DNA of 64,000 bases from Fimenecus sp900545625 (GTDB taxonomy: Bacteria > Bacillota > Clostridia > Oscillospirales > Acutalibacteraceae), in the NCBI GenBank assembly GCA_963931525.1, contig OZ007023.1:1116001-1180000 (forward strand). Reading direction: 5' to 3'. Position 1 is the stretch's first letter. Each line of letters opens with the position of its first letter. Of this stretch, positions 15,306 through 22,891 are shown in pieces. The translations under genes were made by a program, and so were the position numbers. The notes under the pieces are model-generated. The model was not told where the DNA came from. It was given only the letters and a program-made list of their open reading frames with translations, and did no database searches.

Positions 15306-15986
15306 TTACAGCTCAAAATCCGAATAATCCGGCCAGCCGTCCCGCAGCTGCGGAACCTCCACGTTCATGCATCCGTGCAGGAAAATGTGCACAAGGGACT
15401 TGAAGATCGCCATTTGCCGGTCAAAAAAGAGGTTCGGATCATTTTTAGCGTTATCCAGCCGAGGCAGCCCCATGCAAACGGAAATATACTGGATAGTAAT
15501 ATTGGAGATCATGGAAAACAGCTTCTGGCGGTTTTGGTCATCGGGAAAGTAAAATTGAAAGATCTCCTGCCATTTTACCAGCAGAACTTCATTGCGGAAG
15601 ACTCTTATCATCTCGATGACAGGTTCTCGCAGATGATCCGGCGGCGAGAGCTTTGCCCGCCCCATGAAAAAAGCAAAATTCATATTGCGTTTCCATACAT
15701 CCTGCCAAGCAGCAAAAAAACGCAGAATATTTTCTTCCATCGACAGCGAAGGGTCAGGCTCAAATGCCAGCAGATTTTCCTTCATACGCTCCAGGCAGTA
15801 TTGCAGTGCGGCGAGATAAAGCTGATCCTTGCTTTCAAAATAATAATACAGTCTGCCTTTTGTGATCTGCCCGTCACGGCAGATCTGATTGACGGAAGCC
15901 TTTTCATATCGGATATGCGAAAATTCTTTAACGGCGGCATCCAAAATTTTCGTTCTGCTCACAGCGGATTTTGTCTTTTGGTCCAT
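15306..15986 (-). CDS. TetR-family transcriptional regulator
   Basis: A 226-residue repressor-type regulator. Residues ~8-60 form a TetR helix-turn-helix (RTKILDAAVKEFSHIRYEKA, then ITKGRLYYYFESKDQLYLAA); the remaining all-helical region would bind a ligand and dimerise. The start at 15984-15986 (MDQKTKSAVSRT) is chosen because GGGAGG lies eight bases upstream and the family N-terminus begins there. The gene is divergent from a large wall-anchored protein, and palindromes with half-site AAACAG(AC) lie in the shared region, so it probably controls that gene and perhaps itself. The ligand cannot be predicted. Confidence 0.85.
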   Translation of the reverse strand: MDQKTKSAVSRTKILDAAVKEFSHIRYEKASVNQICRDGQITKGRLYYYFESKDQLYLAALQYCLERMKENLLAFEPDPSLSMEENILRFFAAWQDVWKRNMNFAFFMGRAKLSPPDHLREPVIEMIRVFRNEVLLVKWQEIFQFYFPDDQNRQKLFSMISNITIQYISVCMGLPRLDNAKNDPNLFFDRQMAIFKSLVHIFLHGCMNVEVPQLRDGWPDYSDFEL

Positions 15987-16011
15987 ATACAACCTCCCGA
16001 CGCTTTTTAAT

Positions 16012-16040
16012 AGTATAGCATAAGATTTTAACTTTGTAAA
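16012..16040 (-). promoter_or_regulatory. Promoter of the TetR gene
   Basis: TTTACA (16035-16040), 17-base spacer, TATACT (16012-16017) with TG one base before it. An AAACAGAC half-site (16065-16072) lies 25 bases upstream of the -35. Confidence 0.7.
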
Positions 16041-16101
16041 GCGGGAAAGCACTCGAATGTGAAAAAACAGACTTTTTATTAGCATATCGTAAAAAACAAA
16101 A

Positions 16102-16115
16102 AAACAGGTCTGTTT
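16102..16115. promoter_or_regulatory. Putative TetR operator, distal
   Basis: AAACAG GT CTGTTT, perfect half-sites that continue as A and T runs outward. It shares the half-site of the 16283 palindrome but with a two-base instead of four-base core, so spacing differs. Confidence 0.45.
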
Positions 16116-16236
16116 TTACGCACAAATAAAACAAAATATGGGATTAGATAAGATTCCTTTTTGAATAAGGATAAATTGGCTCAATTTTATAAAAAGTGCA
16201 CATATTTCCCGGATGCGATTTAGAGATGACGCGAGA

Positions 16237-16266
16237 TTGACTTTATTTTATCAATAGGATTATAAT
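16237..16266 (+). promoter_or_regulatory. Promoter of the wall-anchored protein gene
   Basis: TTGACT (16237-16242), 18-base spacer, TATAAT (16261-16266). Confidence 0.75.
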
Positions 16267-16282
16267 AGCTTTGTACAAAAAA

Positions 16283-16302
16283 GTCTGTTTTCAGAAACAG
16301 AC
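16283..16302. promoter_or_regulatory. Putative TetR operator between promoter and start codon
   Basis: GTCTGTTT TCAG AAACAGAC, a perfect eight-base inverted repeat starting about 17 bases after the -10, ideally placed to block transcription. Its half-site recurs at 16102-16115 and 16065-16072. Confidence 0.6.
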
Positions 16303-16325
16303 CGCATGAAAAAGGAGAGAAGAAC

Positions 16326-19223
16326 ATGAAAAAGCACAAAAAGCTTTTAAGCGTCCTCTTGTCCGTGCTTATGGTGCTGTCGGTCATTTCGGCAGGCCTT
16401 GTAGCGGCTGCGCAAGAGCCTGACGGAGCGGTTACGGCTCTCGAAGAGAAAATAACCGCTTATGACGGCGACATGAGCACCAATGCGCCCTCGGCAGAGG
16501 ATAAGGCAGCTTACGATGAGTTGGTTGCCGGCTTTAAGGCACTTACGGACGAGCAGAAAAACAGCATCGACATTGTTGCGCTCGACAAGCTCACGCAGCT
16601 CATGTATGTTTATGAGTGCGCCGTAGCGTCCGACAATGCAAGCTCTGTGTCTTCGTCCGTGCGCCAAGAAGTTTCGGCGAAGATCGTGAGCGAATTGAAC
16701 GCACCGGACATCAATGCGGCGCAGGCCGCAGTTGACGCCGGTCTTGTCAAAACCTCAACGAACGCGGAGACGCTTTTGCAGCTGTTTAAGGATCTTTCCG
16801 TGAACGCGCGCGTCATCGCGGGCACGGCGTATTCAACCTACGGTCTTTTCTACTATGGTATGAACGCGGACAACAATTACCAGGCAGGCGCGTTCTATAA
16901 CGTAGTGAACAGGGTTTGGACTGACTTGAAAAAAGCGGACCCGTATGAAGGCGAGCGCCCCAGCTCCGGCGATTATCCGGAAACCTCAAAAGACCCGCAG
17001 TACGTGGCGGATATGCGTGCATACAACCTTGCTAAGGAAGCGCACGAGTACGGCAAGCTTCCTGAAGCGATCAACAAGGTCGTAACAGAGACCGGCGCTT
17101 CCGAATATGCACAGATCGCAACGTTCGTTCCCATGGCGACCGAGGCTGTTAAAGCCTTCCAGACCAATAAAGATTATCAAAAAGCGGCAGAAGCAAGCGA
17201 ATATTATAACAATTTCAGCGCTATCGCGAAGAGCGCTTTGCGCGGCTTGCGTGCCTATGCGTGTTCGTATATGGATCCCGACCCGCCGACGGAGACTTGG
17301 ACCAGCACCGAAAAGGTCTATGCGAGAGACCTTCCCGGACTGGTCAGCGACTATGCAAAATATGCTGACGTCGGAGCCTTTGAAACGTATATTGCTGCCG
17401 TCAACGAGCCTTACACGCTTGAAGTTGCGCTGGAAGCCCGCGAAAAGTACGACGCGCTTCCCGAATCCCTGCGCAGTGAGCTTTCCGATGAAGCTAAGGC
17501 TAAGATCGATGCCCTGACCTATTTCGCGCTGACCAACAACGCTTCTCAGGAAAGGCCGGAATTCCCCGCGTTCAATAAGACTGCTGTGACCTATCCGGCC
17601 GGCGCCCCCTACTCGAAGGTGCAGGATTCCCTGCCCAAGATGAATTCGCTGGTCAACGAAATTGCAAAGCTGGCTGCCGGCTCCGATCTCCAGACGCTGA
17701 TCGGCTCGCTTTACACAAATGCATCTGTCACGTCGGTGGCGCAGGCGATCGGCCCCCTGCTCACCTCGCTCGGTATGGGCGAAATCAAGCCGTCTCACCT
17801 GCTGAATCACTTAGCGACGCAGGATGAAGAAGGCAATTACACGCCCATTTATCCCGAATGGAAGGGTGCGGTTCAGGCGCTCATCAACGCCGTTGAAGCC
17901 GGCGACACCTGGGAAGTCCTGACCTACAACGACGGCGACTGGTTCCTGGACGGCGACAAGGAAGGCTTCAGCAGAGCTGTTTCCATGCATCTGACGCTTC
18001 TCATGGATTTGAAGTATCTCTTCATTAACATCGGCAGCATGCTTTTCTCCTCGCTTCAGTTTGAAAACGAATACGACTTTGAAAACAACACCTATTCGCA
18101 GGGCTCCTACGAGAACATCGTGCACATCTTTGAGGCCATCGGCATTGATTGCATGGATTCCGCAACCTACTCCGAAGCGGTGGACGCAGCCGAAACAGAC
18201 GACGAAAAGATCGTTGCGCGTTTTGTGCCGATCTTGAACGCGGTCTTTGATTTCCTTGATGAATTTGCCGAGACGCCCGTCACCACGCTGATGGAAGTCC
18301 TGCCCAATCTTGCCTATGCGCTCAACAGCGGTATTATCAATGACAACGTGCAGGCGATCATCGGCAGAATTTCCAGCCTGCTTGGCCTGGCCGGTATTAC
18401 ACTTCCCACGCTGGACTTCACGGCGGAAGGCCTCTTTGATACGCTCGGCGGCCTTGGCATTGAAGGCATCACTTACGATCCCGGCAGCGTCAGCAGCGGC
18501 GGTACTGTGAATTATCCGAACACCGGCACCCTGACCATCAACATCGCGGTCAACGACACGACCACGATCCCGTTCTCGATCAGCGAGGCTGAGTTCATTC
18601 AGTTCCTGAAGGATGTGGAAGGCTGCGGTGCGCAGGTCATTACAGACAGTGTCTGCCTTGACAGCGCTTACAGAGTTGCGATCGAAGCCGATCAGCCGGA
18701 TGTTTTCGTCACACTTGTTCGTTTCGTCTATGACGATGTTTTGATGGCGAATTCCGAAGCTGCGAAATCGCTCGTTTCGGCGCTTAATCCCACGCTCGGC
18801 TCCCTTCTTGGTCCTGTGTTCGATGTGATCAAGCAGTTCCTTCCCGCAGATGCGGCCATCGTAGCCCTCGTTACGATCGCTGATCCGCTTCCCGAGATCG
18901 GTGGCGGCGGCAGCGGCGGACTCGAAGACCTTGGTAATTTCTTTGAAAAGATCCGCGACTTCTTCAACAACCTCTTCGGCGGCGGCATCGGTGATATCCC
19001 GATCATCGGCGACATCGTCAATGGCATCGGCGGCCTCCTTGGCGGCGGCGGGGAAAATAACCCCGGCGGTGGCAGCGGCGAAGGCACCGAACAGACCGGC
19101 GACCCGAACATCCCGACGACCGGTTCCACGATTGCGGGCATTGCTTCTTCTGCGATTGCACTTGCAGTCGGCGCAGCGGTTACACTGCTGGCTGTCAAGA
19201 GCCGTCGTGATCGCGAAGACTGA
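16326..19223 (+). CDS. Large secreted, sortase-anchored surface protein
   Basis: A 965-residue exported protein. Signal peptide MKKHKKLLSVLLSVLMVLSV, cleavage likely after LVAAAQ. The body is mostly helical and acidic (repeated Asp/Glu/Ala-rich segments, EKYDALPESLRSEL) up to about residue 700, then Gly/Ser-rich and a beta-like part (GTVNYPNTGTLTINIAVNDT). Near the end a Gly-rich region leads to PNIPTTG, a hydrophobic helix and the tail KSRRDRED: a non-canonical LPxTG-type wall-sorting signal. No catalytic motif recognised. AAAGGAG precedes the ATG. It has its own promoter with a palindromic operator and is divergent from a TetR gene, so regulated display on the cell wall is the best inference. 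Adhesin or ligand-binding roles are possible but not shown. Confidence 0.75.
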   Translation: MKKHKKLLSVLLSVLMVLSVISAGLVAAAQEPDGAVTALEEKITAYDGDMSTNAPSAEDKAAYDELVAGFKALTDEQKNSIDIVALDKLTQLMYVYECAVASDNASSVSSSVRQEVSAKIVSELNAPDINAAQAAVDAGLVKTSTNAETLLQLFKDLSVNARVIAGTAYSTYGLFYYGMNADNNYQAGAFYNVVNRVWTDLKKADPYEGERPSSGDYPETSKDPQYVADMRAYNLAKEAHEYGKLPEAINKVVTETGASEYAQIATFVPMATEAVKAFQTNKDYQKAAEASEYYNNFSAIAKSALRGLRAYACSYMDPDPPTETWTSTEKVYARDLPGLVSDYAKYADVGAFETYIAAVNEPYTLEVALEAREKYDALPESLRSELSDEAKAKIDALTYFALTNNASQERPEFPAFNKTAVTYPAGAPYSKVQDSLPKMNSLVNEIAKLAAGSDLQTLIGSLYTNASVTSVAQAIGPLLTSLGMGEIKPSHLLNHLATQDEEGNYTPIYPEWKGAVQALINAVEAGDTWEVLTYNDGDWFLDGDKEGFSRAVSMHLTLLMDLKYLFINIGSMLFSSLQFENEYDFENNTYSQGSYENIVHIFEAIGIDCMDSATYSEAVDAAETDDEKIVARFVPILNAVFDFLDEFAETPVTTLMEVLPNLAYALNSGIINDNVQAIIGRISSLLGLAGITLPTLDFTAEGLFDTLGGLGIEGITYDPGSVSSGGTVNYPNTGTLTINIAVNDTTTIPFSISEAEFIQFLKDVEGCGAQVITDSVCLDSAYRVAIEADQPDVFVTLVRFVYDDVLMANSEAAKSLVSALNPTLGSLLGPVFDVIKQFLPADAAIVALVTIADPLPEIGGGGSGGLEDLGNFFEKIRDFFNNLFGGGIGDIPIIGDIVNGIGGLLGGGGENNPGGGSGEGTEQTGDPNIPTTGSTIAGIASSAIALAVGAAVTLLAVKSRRDRED

Positions 19224-19307
19224 TTGTTCGAACTTTCCTTTACCCACTTCTAAAGCGGGCAGCCCACAGCCGCAGGTCGGCTGCTCGCCTTGATAGTAAT
19301 TTCCCTC

Positions 19308-19346
19308 AAAAAGCGGACGACATCCAAAAGATGCCGTCCGCTTTTT
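19308..19346 (+). terminator. Terminator after the surface protein gene
   Basis: AAAAAGCGGACG and CGTCCGCTTTTT enclose an inner CATC/GATG pair; T tract on both strands, so it can act in either direction. Confidence 0.85.
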
Positions 19347-19417
19347 CCTGCTTTCCGGTTGCTTTTTTTCGCCTTCTTGTATAGAATAGAAAAGAAAGAG
19401 TAAGGAGGCGAAGCGGT

Positions 19418-20170
19418 ATGCGCATGGTACTTTTGACCGCGCTCGGCGTCGGCGGCTCAACGGTCGTCGGTGCGCTGCTGGGCTTTATGTTTCGCAGGAT
19501 CCCGCATAAATGGAACGATATTATTTTGAGCTTCGCCGCCGGTGTCATGCTTTCCGCCGCGATCACGGGGCTGATCCTGCCCGCCGTGGAGCAAACAGGG
19601 CTTCGCGGCATTTGGCAGGTGGTGCTCGGTGTGCTCGCCGGTGCGGTATTTTTGAACGCCATGGATAAGCTCGTCCCGCACCTGCATCACCTTTCGGGAC
19701 TGGATAAGGAGGTGCACGAGCACAACGGTTCGGTCGATAAGGTGCTTCTGTTTGTGCTGGCGATCGCGATCCACAACTTGCCCGAAGGCATGGCAGCGGG
19801 CGTTTCGTTCGGCGGGGAGGACGCGGGCCGCGCGCTGTCGGTCGCGGTCGGTATTATGGTGCAGAATATCCCCGAGGGCATGGTCGTCATCTCGCCCATG
19901 CTGCTTGCGGGCATCAGCCGCCCGCGCACCTTGTGCATTGCAATGTTTACGGGGCTTATTGAAGTCGTCGGCACGCTTATCGGCTACGCGGCAGGGTCGG
20001 TCTCTGCTTTGGTCTTGCCGTTTGCACTTGCTTTTGCAGGCGGCACGATGCTCTATGTCATTTGTGATGAGATGATCCCGGAAACGCATTCCCACGGCTA
20101 TGAACGCCCTGCATCCTACGCGCTGCTTATCGGTTTTTTGGTCATGCTTGTGATGTCTACTGCTTTGTAA
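19418..20170 (+). CDS. ZIP-family metal transporter
   Basis: A 250-residue membrane protein of the ZIP family, which imports zinc or other divalent metals. Eight helices are predicted. The diagnostic motifs are in helices 4 and 5: HNLPEGMAAG and QNIPEGMVV, with the His/Asn/Glu metal ligands present. A His-rich loop (HLHHLSGLDKEVHEHNG) lies between helices 3 and 4. AAGGAGG is ten bases upstream of the ATG. It is a single gene bounded by terminators; no Zur or Fur box was recognised. Gene symbol zupT is not assigned because the subgroup cannot be decided by eye. Confidence 0.9.
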   Translation: MRMVLLTALGVGGSTVVGALLGFMFRRIPHKWNDIILSFAAGVMLSAAITGLILPAVEQTGLRGIWQVVLGVLAGAVFLNAMDKLVPHLHHLSGLDKEVHEHNGSVDKVLLFVLAIAIHNLPEGMAAGVSFGGEDAGRALSVAVGIMVQNIPEGMVVISPMLLAGISRPRTLCIAMFTGLIEVVGTLIGYAAGSVSALVLPFALAFAGGTMLYVICDEMIPETHSHGYERPASYALLIGFLVMLVMSTAL

Positions 20171-20191
20171 TCGAATACAGCAAAACAAAAC

Positions 20192-20234
20192 ACAGGCGGA
20201 CGCCCCGAAAAGGAGTGCCCGCCTGTATTTTTTG
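20192..20234 (+). terminator. Terminator between ZIP and acetyltransferase genes
   Basis: ACAGGCGG pairs with CCGCCTGT, followed by ATTTTTTG; the complementary strand also offers a terminator to the convergent gene. Confidence 0.8.
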
Positions 20235-20238
20235 CAGA

Positions 20239-20688
20239 TCACAGCGTTTTTTCCAACAGTATCATATCGCAAAGCTGCCGCCCGCCCTCAAAAATGGGAT
20301 GGCTGTAATTTTTCGTAAAAAATTCGGGGATGCGCCCGGTCACATGAAACCCGCACGCTTCATAAAAGGGGAGGGTAAGCGGGCTTTCGCCTGTTCCGAG
20401 CCGCAGGATGCGACCGCCCGCACGCCGTGCGCGGGTTTCGGCTTCGGTGAGCATTTCCCGCCCGAGCCCTTGTCGCTGTAAATCAGTTCGCACCGCTAAA
20501 TTTTTGACTTCGAATACACCGCCGCCCTCATCCGTATAGACACATACGGCGGCGGGTGCATTATGCAAGTATCCGACTAAAAGCACGCCGCGCGAGAGAT
20601 AACGGTCGATCATGCTTTCCTCTTCGTCGCCGAGCAGAAGAAGCGGTAAGAACCGCTTTTTATCGGCTTTGATTTCTGTAATGTTCAT
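20239..20688 (-). CDS. GNAT-family N-acetyltransferase
   Basis: A 149-residue acetyltransferase. The acetyl-CoA-binding signature VRTDLQRQGLGREMLTEAE (Q/RxxGxG/A) sits at ~68-86, and LPFYEACGFHVTGRIPEFF is the usual C-terminal motif. Two ATGs are close; the second (20686-20688) is chosen because GGAG is eight bases upstream and because its ATGA overlaps the stop of the methyltransferase gene, the typical coupled arrangement. Substrate unknown. It is the last gene of a three-gene operon with a methyltransferase and an RluA-type pseudouridine synthase. Confidence 0.85.
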   Translation of the reverse strand: MNITEIKADKKRFLPLLLLGDEEESMIDRYLSRGVLLVGYLHNAPAAVCVYTDEGGGVFEVKNLAVRTDLQRQGLGREMLTEAETRARRAGGRILRLGTGESPLTLPFYEACGFHVTGRIPEFFTKNYSHPIFEGGRQLCDMILLEKTL

Positions 20689-21428
20689 TTGCATTTCTCC
20701 GCCCGCACGATCAAAAAAGTCGGCTTAATGAATTCTTTTTGAAGCCCCGGGCGAATTTGCAGCGCTTCTTCGGAGGGCTCCGGCTCAACTACGCAGTCTA
20801 TGCGAAAGCCTGCTTTCGCGAGTGCAGTTACAATGTCGCCCAGCGTTCGGTGGTAATTTTCCACGTCGTCCACAAACCACTTGCCCGTGCGCCTGCCGCG
20901 TTTTGCATAGTGCGAGAGCGCATATGCCGCCGCCTGCCCGTTTTCGTCGCGAATATAGTAATTGGAATCGTTTTCGGAACAGGTGGTGAACGGGTGTTCC
21001 TGCGAGAACAAAAGCAGTCCGCCCGCGCGCAGCAACCGAAAAACATCCGCGCACAGCTTCGGAAAATCAGCGGCATAGTGAAAGGCAAGCGAGCTGTAAA
21101 CAAAATCAAAGGTTTCGTCCAAGGTGCCGAGCGCATCCATGTCCATGCGGCGGTATTCGATCTCGGGCAGGGCGTTTTGCGCTTTCGCGACATCGAGCAT
21201 CCTTTCCGAAAGGTCGATCCCCACCACGCGCCGCGCACCGCGCTCAACAAAATCGCGGCAGTTGTGCCCGAAGCCGCAGCCGATGTCCAAAATGTCTTTT
21301 CCCGCAAGGTCGGGCAGCAGCGCGCGCATGGCGGGCTGCTCCAAAAGATCGTTGTAATTCGGCTCGTTTTCACGTAAATTTTTGTATTCCGCGAAAAAAG
21401 TCGGATCGTCAAAAATGTTTTGTGCCAT
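20685..21428 (-). CDS. Class I SAM-dependent methyltransferase
   Basis: A 247-residue methyltransferase: MAQNIFDDPTFFAEYKNLRE, motif I DILDIGCGFGHN near residue 47, acidic end of strand 2 in VVGIDLSERML, and motif IV/V region FDFVYSSLAFHYAADF. The C-terminal insert HYAKRGRRTGKWFVDDVENY and a final ...IVRAEKCK are typical of methyltransferase-11/ubiE-like enzymes acting on small molecules. The start at 21426-21428 has AAAGGGA before it and overlaps the end of the RluA gene by 20 bases. The substrate cannot be inferred. Confidence 0.85.
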   Translation of the reverse strand: MAQNIFDDPTFFAEYKNLRENEPNYNDLLEQPAMRALLPDLAGKDILDIGCGFGHNCRDFVERGARRVVGIDLSERMLDVAKAQNALPEIEYRRMDMDALGTLDETFDFVYSSLAFHYAADFPKLCADVFRLLRAGGLLLFSQEHPFTTCSENDSNYYIRDENGQAAAYALSHYAKRGRRTGKWFVDDVENYHRTLGDIVTALAKAGFRIDCVVEPEPSEEALQIRPGLQKEFIKPTFLIVRAEKCK

Positions 21429-22320
21429 GTTCGTCCCTTTCCTGCACTTTTTTCGGGAAGAGTGATGCCATGTCGGTAGGCGTGGGCGCGGTAATGTCCA
21501 GCACCTCGCCCGTGACGGGATGTGCAAAGCGGATGCGCGCACAGTGCAGCGCCTGATGCGTCAGGCGCGTGTCACGGCTTCCATACATATCGTCGCCGAC
21601 AAGCGGCGTACCCAAAGACGCGAAATGCACGCGGATCTGGTGCGTTCTGCCCGTCAGCGGGCGAACACGCAACAGCGAGATGTGACTATCCGACCAAAGC
21701 GCCTCCCAGTTTGTCACGGCGGTTTCGCCGTATTGCCCGGCCGCGCGCAGCGTCTTGTTCGGGTCGGGGCGGTAGATCGGTGTGTCGATCGTCCCGCGCC
21801 CCTCGTATACGCCGCCTGCCACGGCAAGGTATTCCTTTTCGATATGCCCCGCGAGTTTTGCGGCGCCGTATTTATTCAATGCGCAAAGGACCGCGCCGGA
21901 AGTGCCCTTGTCAAGCCGCCCGACGGTACGGAACACGCCGGCTTTGCCGTGCTGCTGCAAATAATACGCCACAGCGTTCGAAAGGGCGTCGCCCTGGTGG
22001 TTGTGCGTCTCGTGCATGGCAAGCCCGGCGGGCTTGTTGACCACCAGCAGGTCGTCGTCCTCGTAAAGCACGTCCAAAGGCAGCGGTAAAAGCACGCGCG
22101 TGCCGTGCTCTGTTTCGTCAGGCAAAGTGAGCTGCAAAAGGTCGCCCGTATGCAGCAGATCTACCGTGCGCACGGAATTCCCGTTGCGGCGAATGCCGTT
22201 CGGCTGTGTTTTGAGCGCACGCAGAAGCCGTGCGGAGACCTCGGCGCCGTTTCGTAAAAACTCACGCACCTTTTTTCCCTCGTATTCGGCGGGAACGGTA
22301 AATTCCAACACACGCGGCAC
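21409..22320 (-). CDS. RluA-family RNA pseudouridine synthase
   Basis: A 303-residue pseudouridine synthase converting specific uridines in rRNA or tRNA. An N-terminal S4-like segment (EYEGKKVREFLRNGAEVSAR) is followed by the catalytic domain: GRLDKGTSGAVLCALNKYGA contains the family motif with the catalytic Asp, and RVRPLTGRTHQIRVHFASLG is motif III. The best start is GTG at 22318-22320, seven bases after AGGAGG; the longer frame from 22350 would place the ribosome binding site inside the gene. The promoter (22372-22400) overlaps the divergent one. RNA target unknown. Confidence 0.88.
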   Translation of the reverse strand: MPRVLEFTVPAEYEGKKVREFLRNGAEVSARLLRALKTQPNGIRRNGNSVRTVDLLHTGDLLQLTLPDETEHGTRVLLPLPLDVLYEDDDLLVVNKPAGLAMHETHNHQGDALSNAVAYYLQQHGKAGVFRTVGRLDKGTSGAVLCALNKYGAAKLAGHIEKEYLAVAGGVYEGRGTIDTPIYRPDPNKTLRAAGQYGETAVTNWEALWSDSHISLLRVRPLTGRTHQIRVHFASLGTPLVGDDMYGSRDTRLTHQALHCARIRFAHPVTGEVLDITAPTPTDMASLFPKKVQERDEHGTKHF

Positions 22321-22344
22321 AAAAACACCTCCTGGCGCAAAGAC

Positions 22345-22373
22345 TTGCAAATCCGTAAAAAGTCGTATACAAT
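22345..22373 (+). promoter_or_regulatory. Promoter of the PII-like gene
   Basis: TTGCAA (22345-22350), 17-base spacer, TACAAT (22368-22373). Confidence 0.65.
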
Positions 22374-22400
22374 AATACCATAAAGTGAATGAGGAGGCAA
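22372..22400 (-). promoter_or_regulatory. Promoter of the rluA-type operon
   Basis: On the minus strand TTGCCT (22395-22400), 17-base spacer, TATTAT (22372-22377). Its -35 lies on the complement of the PII-like gene's ribosome binding site and its -10 touches the opposing -10. Confidence 0.5.
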
Positions 22401-22403
22401 GCC

Positions 22404-22751
22404 ATGCAGCTTTTGATCCTGATCATCCCCGACAACGGGAAAATGGAACAGATCCTTGTGAAAATGATGGAGGCGGGCATCCGCGGCGGCTCGCTCGTGG
22501 ATTGTGAGGGTGCGCTGCAGGCGGTCGGACAGAGCAAGCTTCACAAGCCGCCCGTGTTCAGTTCTCTGGAACAGTATTTAAAGCCCGATACCGGCAAGGG
22601 GAAAATGCTGCTTGCCGCCATGGACGCGGAGCAGATCGAAATTACACACCGCATCGTAAACGAAGTGACGGGCGGGCTGCAAAAGGCGAACACCGGCGTT
22701 TTTCTGACCCTGCCTTTAGGTTTTGTCGACGGCGTGCACAGGGACGCGTAA
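22404..22751 (+). CDS. Small PII-like protein
   Basis: A 115-residue protein whose beginning, MQLLILIIPDNGKMEQILVK followed by MMEAGIRGGSLVDCEGALQ, has the strand-helix-strand rhythm of the PII (GlnB-like) fold, and whose end (IEITHRIVNEVTGGLQKANT, GVFLTLPLGFVDGV) fits the second half of such a ferredoxin-like unit. The classic T-loop tyrosine is absent. GAGGAGG precedes the ATG. It directly precedes a CPA2-type cation/proton antiporter, and PII-like proteins next to transporters often control them in response to nucleotides. The pairing here is inference; the family call itself is moderate. Confidence 0.6.
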   Translation: MQLLILIIPDNGKMEQILVKMMEAGIRGGSLVDCEGALQAVGQSKLHKPPVFSSLEQYLKPDTGKGKMLLAAMDAEQIEITHRIVNEVTGGLQKANTGVFLTLPLGFVDGVHRDA

Positions 22752-22891
22752 CGGTGTGCCCAATGCGCACACATTTCGCAATGTTCACAAAATGTATCGG
22801 AAACACACCCTCGGTTTGTCGAAATCGGGGGTTTCTTTTTGCGCTTTTTCGGCGTAGAATAATGGGCGAAAAAGAAAAGGGAAGCGAATGT

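Noticed and set aside
16986..19460. Long minus-strand frames inside the wall protein gene
   Set aside because: They follow the codon structure of the plus-strand gene, lack ribosome binding sites and have no family features.
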